A stretch of DNA of 20,574 bases from JANLSO01 sp031362405 (GTDB lineage: Bacteria; Actinomycetota; Thermoleophilia; Miltoncostaeales; Miltoncostaeaceae). Where the stretch lies: the NCBI GenBank assembly GCA_031362405.1, contig JANLSO010000060.1, forward strand, positions 1-20,574. The letters are read 5' to 3'. Numbering within the stretch: the first letter of the stretch is position 1; the number at the start of each line of letters is the position of its first letter. The translations under genes were made by a program, and so were the position numbers. The notes under the pieces were generated by a model. It had not been told where the DNA came from, did not search any database, and saw only the letters and a program-made list of their open reading frames with translations. Positions 8,701 through 15,043 of this stretch are shown piece after piece.

Positions 8701-9326
8701 GTTCCGTAAAGGCGATCCCCGGCATCGCCGAGACCGGGGACGATGAAGCCCGATGCGTTCAAGTGGTCGTCGACGACGGCGACGGTCACGAGGACGTCCG
8801 GGAAAAGGCCGGCGATGTGCGCGAGCCCTTCGGGCGCCGCGATGATGCCCGCAACGTGGAGAGACCGCGGATTCCGCGTCCGCACGACCTCGATCGTCGC
8901 GGCGAGCGAGCCGCCGGTCGCGATCATCACGTCGAGGATCACCACGTCGTCGCCCGAGAGATCTGCGGGTACCGCGTCGAGGTAGAACGAGGGCTCCAGC
9001 GTGGCCTCATCGCGACGTGCCCCCACGAAGGCCACCCGAGTGGAATCGGGCAACAGGTTCAGCGCGGGCTCGAGCATCCCCAGACCCGCGCGGAGAACCG
9101 GCACGACGGTGATCCGCCCGGCCCGGAGCGTTGCCGCCGGCCCGACGGGGCTCGTGACCTCCCCCACCGTCCCATCCAGATCATCGAGGGCCGCGGAAAG
9201 GACGAGGGTCGAGAGCCGCGCGACGGCCCGCCGGAAGTCCCCGGTAGCGGTGCTGACGGAGCGCAGGACCGCGAGGTGTTCACCGACAAGGGCCCCGCCG
9301 AGCGATCGATGCGTGGTTGCGGGCAT
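8697..9326 (-). CDS. upp: Uracil phosphoribosyltransferase
   Basis: Salvages uracil with PRPP to give UMP in the cytoplasm. The 209-residue product has PVLRAGLGM (76-84), the PRPP-binding loop DVMIATGGS (132-140) and the uracil-binding C-terminal motif GFIVPGLGDAGDR (193-205) followed by LYGT, all diagnostic for Upp. The PRPP loop normally reads DPMLATGGS; here the proline is valine, a conservative but unusual change. Start at ATG 9326, with TAGCCT (9338-9333) 6 bases upstream, suggesting a leaderless transcript. The stop overlaps the dehydrogenase start. In Bacillus upp also lies close to the atp operon. Confidence 0.95.
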   Translation of the reverse strand: MPATTHRSLGGALVGEHLAVLRSVSTATGDFRRAVARLSTLVLSAALDDLDGTVGEVTSPVGPAATLRAGRITVVPVLRAGLGMLEPALNLLPDSTRVAFVGARRDEATLEPSFYLDAVPADLSGDDVVILDVMIATGGSLAATIEVVRTRNPRSLHVAGIIAAPEGLAHIAGLFPDVLVTVAVVDDHLNASGFIVPGLGDAGDRLYGT

Positions 9327-9332
9327 CGGACA

Positions 9333-9338
9333 AGGCTA
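9333..9338 (-). promoter_or_regulatory. Candidate -10 box for upp
   Basis: TAGCCT on the minus strand ends 6 bases before the upp ATG, the distance expected for transcription starting at the initiator codon. No good -35 is visible, so this is tentative. Confidence 0.3.
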
Positions 9339-9345
9339 CCGGGAG

Positions 9346-9371
9346 CCGTCGCTTGCTAGCGACGGGTTTTT
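9346..9371 (+). terminator. Terminator-like hairpin on the plus strand at the cupredoxin-upp junction
   Basis: CCGTCGCT (9346-9353) pairs perfectly with AGCGACGG (9358-9365) around a 4-base loop and is followed on the plus strand by a run of five T (9367-9371). All nearby genes are on the minus strand, so it would stop antisense transcription. Read on the minus strand it is a hairpin that contains the cupredoxin stop codon and has no following T-run. Confidence 0.4.
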
Positions 9372-9811
9372 GTCCGGCTTTTGGAGAGCGTCGCCGCGGG
9401 GGCGGTTTGGGCGTCGATGTACTCGACCATTCCGAAGGTTTCGTGCGACGCCGCAGTGCCGCCGAGGATGGAGCAGTAGAGCTTGTGGCGGCCGGGGGCG
9501 AGTCGCGCGGTCAGCTCACCGGAGGCGCCCGGGGCGAGGTCGACGCGCAGGGTCTGGCCGGTGCTGTCGACCAGGGTGAGGTCGTGGTCGTCCATGCCGC
9601 GGTTGTAGATCTGCAGTTTCACGGTGCCCGCGGCGACCAGGCGTTTCGACGGGGTGACGCTCCACTCGTCCTCGTCGACCGAGAGGCTGGTGGGAAGCGG
9701 AACCGGCGGAGGGAGCGTCGTGCGGTGGATCCGGGGGGCCGCCACGGCCGCCCCCGCGGTGGCAAGGGCGATGGCGAAAAGAACCCCGACGGTTCGCGCC
9801 GGGCGGCTCAT
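9356..9811 (-). CDS. Exported cupredoxin-like blue copper protein
   Basis: Predicted extracytoplasmic electron carrier or copper-binding protein. The 151-residue product has a Sec signal peptide (residues 1-25, RTVGVLFAIALATAGAAVAA), a proline-rich linker, then one cupredoxin-type beta domain (about 42-132). All four type 1 copper ligands can be assigned: His76 (DDHDL), Cys113 (LYCSI), His123 (ASHE) and Met128 (FGM). The Cys-to-His loop is nine residues, longer than the usual short loop. The C-terminal tail is basic (SKSRTKTRR). ATG 9811 overlaps the DUF1501 stop as ATGA; a longer in-frame start at 9877 would lie inside that gene and bury the signal peptide. Confidence 0.75.
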   Translation of the reverse strand: MSRPARTVGVLFAIALATAGAAVAAPRIHRTTLPPPVPLPTSLSVDEDEWSVTPSKRLVAAGTVKLQIYNRGMDDHDLTLVDSTGQTLRVDLAPGASGELTARLAPGRHKLYCSILGGTAASHETFGMVEYIDAQTAPAATLSKSRTKTRR

Positions 9812-11319
9812 CCGACGAGCGCCCCCGAAAGCGCGGGGACGTCGCCGAGGATGCGCCCGGGATCGCCGCCCAACCATTCGCCGATGAGGCTGCGATAGAC
9901 GCTGCGGAAATCGGTCGTCACGACGAGGTCGCCGTTGCGGTCGGGGCTCGCCAGGCTCGGCAGCTCGCCCCGCATTCCGCCGACCACCGACGAGCCCATG
10001 GCCATCATCAGCCCGCCGGCCCCGTGATCGGTCCCGTTCTCGTTCTGCTCGATCCGGCGGCCGAACTCCGAGAACACCACCGTCAGCACACGGTTCTCGA
10101 TGCCGCGGGCGGTGAGATCGTCCTTGAACGCCGCGAGCGCCGCCGACAGCACCTTGAGCTGAGGGTCTTGGGACTGGATCTGACTACTGTGGGTGTCAAA
10201 CGACCCCCAGTCGAGGGTGATGACGCGGGTTCCGAGGTTCGCCGAGAGCAGGTTCGCGGCGAGCTGCAGCCGGGTCGAAAGATCTGATGCGGGATATCCG
10301 GGAGGCGCGGCACCGGGAACAAGGCCCGACAGGGAGCGCGACACCTGCACGGTTTGCCCGTAGGCGCCGCGCGAACGCGACAGCGCATCGTTGCCGGCGC
10401 CGACCGGAACCGCCGCCAACGCGGCCATCTCGTCCGTCGGCTTGGCCGTGTTGGCCGAAACCCCGTCGACGGAGAACTGAATCCCGTTCAGCGAGGAGAC
10501 CGCGCTCACGGGCGCCTTGGCCGCGCGAATCTGCTTCGACACTCCTGATCCCAGCGAGATCGCCTGGAGAGGATTGTCGAGCGAGCCGTAGGTGTCGAGC
10601 CAACGCCCCAGCCACCCTGTCGTCATCTTCTGAAGTGCCCCGGAGAACCAGTATTCGCGACTGTCGAAGTGCGACAGGTTCGGTGGGTTGTAGTCGGTGG
10701 ACGGGAAGATCGCGAGGTCCGATCCGACCCCACCGAGGCCGTCGCCGTAGATCGAGTCGAAGCCCTTCAGTGCGCCGCTGTTGGCGGTCCCGGTGACGCC
10801 GACATTGGCGAAACTGAACGCGCCGCTCGTGTTCGGAAGCGCGGTGGTGCCGACGGCGGTCGCCGTCGAAGGTCCGAGCACCCGCGCCAAACCGGGACGC
10901 TTGGCGAGGTACGTCGCGTACTGACCGGCCTCCGTCGGAACGACGGCGTTCAGGCCGTCCATGCCACCGTTCAGGAAGATCATCACGACCTGGGTGGGTG
11001 CGCCCTGGGCCTCGGCCTGGGCGGCCTCGAATGCTCGGGTCCAATCGATCTTGCTCGCCGCGTAGACCGACGCGAAGCCGATGGCGCCGTTACGAAGAAA
11101 GGTCGCGCGCCGCAGCCCGGGCCGCGCCTCGCCTCCGCTCAGCAGGGGCACACCATCGGAGAAGCCGGTCAGGGCCTCCACGGGAATCGGCATTTGGTCG
11201 ATCGGCGTCATGTCCGAGGCGGCACTGTCCGATCGCGCGCAATCGGCGCATCCGACGGCGACCCGCTCGGCCACCTCGGGGTCCATACCGGGAAGAAGGT
11301 CTTCGAGATCGGGCATCAC
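9808..11319 (-). CDS. DUF1501 family protein with internal Tat-like signal
   Basis: Member of the DUF1501 family, distantly related to the alkaline phosphatase/sulfatase fold; biochemical role unknown. The 503-residue product shows FLNGGMDGLNAVVP (115-128), NLSHFDSREYWFSG (214-227), DWGSFDTHSSQ (370-380), VFSEFGRR (415-422) and GTDHGAGG (429-436), all family landmarks. A twin-arginine-like segment, GLRRATFLRNGAIGFA (69-84), is preceded by an unusual 68-residue leader with a CADC pair (Cys24, Cys27). Start is GTG 11319 (overlap GTGA) or ATG 11316 (overlap TGATG, better spacing from AGGTG). It is always found near DUF1800 genes, as here. Confidence 0.85.
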   Translation of the reverse strand: MMPDLEDLLPGMDPEVAERVAVGCADCARSDSAASDMTPIDQMPIPVEALTGFSDGVPLLSGGEARPGLRRATFLRNGAIGFASVYAASKIDWTRAFEAAQAEAQGAPTQVVMIFLNGGMDGLNAVVPTEAGQYATYLAKRPGLARVLGPSTATAVGTTALPNTSGAFSFANVGVTGTANSGALKGFDSIYGDGLGGVGSDLAIFPSTDYNPPNLSHFDSREYWFSGALQKMTTGWLGRWLDTYGSLDNPLQAISLGSGVSKQIRAAKAPVSAVSSLNGIQFSVDGVSANTAKPTDEMAALAAVPVGAGNDALSRSRGAYGQTVQVSRSLSGLVPGAAPPGYPASDLSTRLQLAANLLSANLGTRVITLDWGSFDTHSSQIQSQDPQLKVLSAALAAFKDDLTARGIENRVLTVVFSEFGRRIEQNENGTDHGAGGLMMAMGSSVVGGMRGELPSLASPDRNGDLVVTTDFRSVYRSLIGEWLGGDPGRILGDVPALSGALVG

Positions 11320-12761
11320 ATCACCTGTGCGTCAGGGCCGCCGAGAATGAACGCGCGCAGAACGCGCTGTCGTGCATCGCGCTCCGTGGCGCTTTTGACC
11401 GGTGCCTTACCGGCGTACGCGGTGAGGGCCGCTTTCGTGCCGTCGGCCATCCATGGTGCGCCGACCTCCGTATGGGCGCGGGCGACCGCCGCGTCAGCGG
11501 CTTCCACCGCGACGTCGGTCGGCTTCTTCTCCGGCAGGCTCACCAAACGCTGCGCAAGGCCGAACCGCGTCAACGACGTGTTCGTGTTCAGCCAGGTGAG
11601 GCCACCCTCCCAGCCCGCCACGGTCGGCGGGAAGTAGGGAAGCTGCCCCTGGGCCTGAAGCGCGTCGTAGACGCGGTTGTCCTTGATCGAGAGCCCGAGC
11701 TGGCGCATGAGGCCGACCGAGTAGACGATCGGGGGCTTCAAGAGGTTGGGCTCCCCGAGCGACTCGAAGATGCGCGGGTGAAGCAGTATCCGCTCGACGA
11801 GCGGGCGGATCTTTCGGCCGCTCGCCAGATAGAGCGTGACCAGGTCACCGAGGGTCGCGGTGTCGGGCGGGGTCGGAACGAACTCGAGCCACAGCTTGGT
11901 AACCAGATACGGCGCGTGGGCGCGGTGGGCCAGGACGACGTCGATGGCGGTGCGGTGGTTGAGGTCCGCCGCTTGCCCGAGGAGGTTCTTCGCTCCGAGC
12001 ACCGAGCGCGAGGCGTTGAAGAATCCGATCGGGTTGTCGGGGTCGTCATCGTCGATCTGCCAGCCGGCGGTGGCCTTGGCGATCTCTTTGACGTCGGTCT
12101 CGCTGTAGTTCGGCTGACCCGCGGCGTCGACCACCCCGAGGCAGAAGAGCTCCATGATCTCGCGGCCGTAGTTCTCATTGATGTTGCGACGGGTGCTGTC
12201 TTCTCCATCGAGAAACCGCAGCATCGCCGGACCTTCACCGACCTCGTAGGCGAGGTTCGTGAAGGTGGCATCGGGGTTCGCGCCGAGGTCGGCATAGCGC
12301 CGCAGGAGGGCGTTTTGCTGGAGCATCAGCTGAGGAGGCGAGACATCCGCCCGCGAGGTCGCGAAGTGGCGGTGCCAAAAGAACGTCATCCGCTCGACCA
12401 GCGGGTTCGGCACGCGAACCATTCGATCGACCCAGGAGAGCACGAGGTCGGTGTCGCTGTCGGTCGGCTTCAGCGGGCTTCCGTCGGCACGCACCGGCTC
12501 GGCACCCGTAAGTGCCCCCTGTGGGGCCGACACGAGCCATTCGACGAGCTGCCCGACGCTCTTACCGGTCCAGGTCGTGCGGTCAGCCGTCGAGGGGCCG
12601 AAGCCCGCCCGCCAGAACATACGGTCGACCATCGCCTGGGTCATCGGGGTCTGGGCACCACCGGCCTTTGGCCGCTTGAGACGGTGAGCCCCGAGGGGCG
12701 CCGGAGCGACCGTGGGCACCTTGCGCTTCTTTTTCTTGGGTCGGGCAAGTTTGGTTGCCAT
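11316..12761 (-). CDS. DUF1800 family protein
   Basis: Member of the DUF1800 family, function unknown, usually encoded next to DUF1501. Landmarks of the 481-residue product: RAGFG (51-55), FFWHRHFATS (127-136), the highly conserved NENYGREIMELF (195-206), NYSETDVKEIAKATAGW (218-234) and FPPTVAGWEGGLTWLNT near the C-terminal third. The N terminus is lysine-rich (RPKKKKRK, 7-14) and shows no hydrophobic signal, unlike its neighbours. ATG 12761 lies 3 bases after the glycoside hydrolase stop, with the ribosome site (AGGGGGTAGGAG) spanning that stop. Its own stop overlaps the DUF1501 start, so the three are translationally coupled. Confidence 0.87.
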   Translation of the reverse strand: MATKLARPKKKKRKVPTVAPAPLGAHRLKRPKAGGAQTPMTQAMVDRMFWRAGFGPSTADRTTWTGKSVGQLVEWLVSAPQGALTGAEPVRADGSPLKPTDSDTDLVLSWVDRMVRVPNPLVERMTFFWHRHFATSRADVSPPQLMLQQNALLRRYADLGANPDATFTNLAYEVGEGPAMLRFLDGEDSTRRNINENYGREIMELFCLGVVDAAGQPNYSETDVKEIAKATAGWQIDDDDPDNPIGFFNASRSVLGAKNLLGQAADLNHRTAIDVVLAHRAHAPYLVTKLWLEFVPTPPDTATLGDLVTLYLASGRKIRPLVERILLHPRIFESLGEPNLLKPPIVYSVGLMRQLGLSIKDNRVYDALQAQGQLPYFPPTVAGWEGGLTWLNTNTSLTRFGLAQRLVSLPEKKPTDVAVEAADAAVARAHTEVGAPWMADGTKAALTAYAGKAPVKSATERDARQRVLRAFILGGPDAQVM

Positions 12762-12764
12762 CTC

Positions 12765-13685
12765 CTACCCCCTCACAACGTCGGCGAATGCGCGGGCAAT
12801 GGTCGGGCTCTCCTGCAGGCGAAAATCGCCGTTGGGCTCCTTGACGTCGTACCAAACGACGCCCTGAAGATCGGGGAACACCTGGGGAAGGCTGGTCAGC
12901 TGCGAAACCCAACCGGCTTTGTCGCCCCCGACACCGGTCGATGCCGTCTCGGCGATCCAAAACGGCTTCGGCGCCAGCGCGCGCAGCTCGCGGTAGGAGT
13001 CGGCGAACAGCGCCCGAGGGGTGGTCCACGCAAGGCCCGCGGTCGCACCGAAGTTGTAGCCGCTCGCCCCGATCAGCTCGACCTGGTCGGCGCCAGGAAA
13101 GTAATCGGTGAAGGTGTTGGCCGGCTGCTCGGGAATGCTGCGGGCGTACGGCGCCCACAGAAACTGGATGCTGGTCCCGCCCTTGGTACGTTGCACGACG
13201 GCCCGCGCGCGTTTCCAGGCGGCGACGTACTTTCCGGCGTCGTTGAGCTTCGCCGTGCCCGACCACGCGTACCAGGGCGTGTTCATCTCGGGCATGAGGC
13301 GCAGGATCGGCGCGGGCTTGAGACCCCGAATCTGCTTGGTCAGCAGCTTCAGCGACGCGTCATACTTGCCGCGAAGCACCGCACGCGAGCCGTACGGGCG
13401 TTGAGAGACGCCCTTCTTGCCGGCGTCGGGCATCCAGCTGACGACGAGGCGCATCTTGCGCGTCTTGGCGAGCTTGAGGATCTTCGGCCCGACGATCTTG
13501 CCACCGGTGACGTACACCGACAGTACCTCCGGCGGCGCAGAGGCCTTGGCCAAAGGACGAAGGGCCGTGAGCGGGTTGTCTTGGTAGACCCCGACTTCGA
13601 GGGCGCCGAAGGCCGGTGTTGCGGAGATCGCGACGAGCGCGGCGGCGGCGATGGAGCGGCTGAGGAAACGCTGTGTGATGGGCAT
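12765..13685 (-). CDS. Exported GH26-like glycoside hydrolase
   Basis: Predicted secreted (beta/alpha)8-barrel hydrolase, probably acting on a beta-linked polysaccharide such as mannan. The 306-residue product has a signal peptide (about 1-27, SRSIAAAALVAISATPAFGA). Two catalytic glutamates fit clan GH-A: Glu133 in RLMPEMNTPWYAWSG as acid/base, which is the GH26 pattern, and Glu246 in PFWIAETAST as nucleophile. ATG 13685 places the signal peptide at the N terminus; an in-frame ATG at 13727 adds a GC-rich extension with no ribosome site. A TAGCGT box (13699-13694) lies 8 bases upstream. It heads the operon with DUF1800, DUF1501 and the cupredoxin. Substrate is inference. Confidence 0.75.
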   Translation of the reverse strand: MPITQRFLSRSIAAAALVAISATPAFGALEVGVYQDNPLTALRPLAKASAPPEVLSVYVTGGKIVGPKILKLAKTRKMRLVVSWMPDAGKKGVSQRPYGSRAVLRGKYDASLKLLTKQIRGLKPAPILRLMPEMNTPWYAWSGTAKLNDAGKYVAAWKRARAVVQRTKGGTSIQFLWAPYARSIPEQPANTFTDYFPGADQVELIGASGYNFGATAGLAWTTPRALFADSYRELRALAPKPFWIAETASTGVGGDKAGWVSQLTSLPQVFPDLQGVVWYDVKEPNGDFRLQESPTIARAFADVVRG

Positions 13686-13755
13686 CCCGAAGGACGCTAT
13701 CGGCGCCACCGCCCCGCCCCGGCCCATCGCGAAGCATCACAACGCCCCCCTCATG

Positions 13756-13986
13756 GACCCGAACCTCCCCCTTACCTGCCGATCACAGTTGGGTGGTCGG
13801 CGTCGTCGAACTCGCGCCCATCCGTCTGCGTCGGCCGCCCAACGTTCGTCACGTGGGCCGGTGACAAAGGCCGACGGCACGCGGACCGCGGTCCCGTCAA
13901 AGGCCGCCTGCGTTTCGATCGTTCGTGCGAAGACATCGTCGTCTTCCGGGACCGCCTCGCACCGTTCTGCGTCTGACCTCGCAGCG
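13756..13986 (-). pseudogene. Coding-like remnant without a start codon
   Basis: The 303-base stretch 13686-13988 has no intact gene. Within it one minus-strand frame reads DDDVFARTIETQAAFDGTAV, then RVPSAFVTGPRDERWAADAD and GWARVRR, with a high-GC third-position pattern like real coding DNA. It continues the frame of the degraded gene upstream past its stop codon but has no start of its own. It may be the decayed end of that gene or of a separate lost gene. I do not recognise the family. Confidence 0.3.
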
Positions 13987-13988
13987 AG

Positions 13989-14624
13989 TTAGGGGAGGCT
14001 GACCCGGGTCGCGGCGTGCATATCCACCAACAGACGTTGCTCCTCGTCGGGTCGGGCGGCCCAACAACTCGCATCCCATTCCCGCCAACAAATCCTCGGC
14101 GTAAATCCTGTGGTGGAGGGTGACTACTGCACTCATGTGGGAGTGGTTGCCGCCGAGGCGGCCACCGCGTCCTGGCCCACGCGGCGGTGGAGCAACTGCC
14201 CGTGTCGTTGACGAGGACCGACATGGTCGGATTGCCGTACAGCGCGAAGATCACCTGGCAAACATCCTCGAGCGCAACGAAGGCACCAAGGGGGTTCGCG
14301 AGAACGACGACACGAGGATGGCCTAAGGGCTTCACCGCTTTCAGCTGAGCGGCGGCGTTCTTCACCGTTGCTCGGATCGGCGTGACGCGCGCATCCGGGG
14401 CAGGGTCAACGTTCCCGACCCGACCGACTGCAGGTGGTCCCCGAAGGCGACGGTCGTGAACTCTTCGACCTCGCAGACAGCCGTATCGCTGACCCTTTCG
14501 ATCAGGTAGTCGGGCCTCTTCGATCCGCCGAGATCCGGTTCATGCGTCTCCCAGCCGCATACCCATTATCGCGCAGGTACCGCTCGAACCAGAGTTCGGA
14601 TTGGATCTGCTCCGAGTCAGTCAC
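13989..14624 (-). pseudogene. Frame-shifted remains of a nuclease-like gene
   Basis: Reading the minus strand, protein-like segments appear in successive frames: TDSEQIQSELWFERYLRDNG, then KRPDYLIERVSDTAVCEVEE followed by FTTVAFG, then AAAQLKAVKPLGHPRVVVLA followed by NPLGAFVAL and IFALYGNPTMSVLVNDTG, then HMSAVVTLHHRIYAED, then EEQRLLVDMHAATRVSLP and a TAA stop. In order they form one plausible protein of about 210 residues interrupted by at least four frameshifts. The PDYLI and CEVEE segments recall the PD-(D/E)XK nuclease core, with Glu where Lys is usual (CEVKEF). The GTG at 14624 overlaps the end of the HxlR gene by 8 bases, so both were once one operon. Family call is tentative; the decay is clear. 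Confidence 0.6.
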
Positions 14625-14973
14625 CAACCGCACCCCGTCGCGCCTTCAATCGCCGGCCGACGCTGACGATGGTCTCGACGACCGGAACGAACTCGCGGCC
14701 GAGTTCGGTGAGCTCGTACTCGACGGTCGGCGGGCTGGTAGGCATCACGTGTCGTTCGATCACGCCATCGGCCGTAAGGCGCTGGAGGCGGCTCGACAGA
14801 ACCTTCGCGGAGATCCCGACGACGTCTCCCCGCAGTTCGTTGAAACGCCGCGGCCCATCTCTGAGGTACCAGACGATGTTCGGCGTCCAGGCCCCCCCGA
14901 GGATGCTCATGCACTCGGTGAGCGGACACTCCTCGGGGGGCGGGGCGACGCGACGAGGGCGATAGCGGATCAC
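14617..14973 (-). CDS. HxlR-family winged-helix transcriptional regulator
   Basis: DNA-binding regulator of the HxlR type. The 118-residue product shows CPLTECMSILGGAWTPNIVW (16-35), then RFNELRGDVVGISAKVLSSR (43-62), LQRLTADGVIERHV and VEYELTELGRE, covering the whole winged helix. Cys16 near the N terminus is the conserved cysteine that senses aldehydes or oxidants in several HxlR proteins; Cys21 could pair with it. It starts with GTG at 14973, with TAACCT 6 bases upstream and no ribosome site. It is divergent from the nitronate monooxygenase and shares a 70-base control region with it, so it probably regulates both itself and that gene. Confidence 0.92.
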   Translation of the reverse strand: MIRYRPRRVAPPPEECPLTECMSILGGAWTPNIVWYLRDGPRRFNELRGDVVGISAKVLSSRLQRLTADGVIERHVMPTSPPTVEYELTELGREFVPVVETIVSVGRRLKARRGAVGD

Positions 14974-14979
14974 GGCCGA

Positions 14980-15036
14980 AGGTTACCCATCCGCCACTGG
15001 TAACTAATAGATATCTGACCCGGCCGCATCTATCGT
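14980..15036. promoter_or_regulatory. Divergent hxlR / nitronate monooxygenase control region
   Basis: GTTACC (14982-14987) and GGTAAC (14999-15004) form an inverted repeat with an 11-base spacer, a plausible site for the HxlR dimer. It overlaps the candidate hxlR -10 box (TAACCT, minus strand, 14985-14980). For the other direction TAGATA (15008-15013), 17 bases, then TATCGT (15031-15036) ends 7 bases before the ATG at 15044, a leaderless arrangement. Assignments are by eye. Confidence 0.5.
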
Positions 15037-15043
15037 CCTGCCC

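Noticed and set aside
9356..9877. Longer cupredoxin start at 9877
   Set aside because: It lies inside the DUF1501 gene and places 22 basic residues before an evident signal peptide; ATG 9811 overlaps the stop as in neighbouring genes.
10998..13976. Very long open frame (about 990 codons) on the plus strand opposite DUF1501, DUF1800 and GH26
   Set aside because: It is Arg/Gly/His-rich, has no recognisable motif and lies opposite three genes with clear family signatures. Long antisense frames are common in high-GC DNA.
13686..14624. Insertion sequence or integron as cause of the broken region
   Set aside because: I found no transposase frame, terminal inverted repeats or target duplications; decay by frameshifts explains what is seen.
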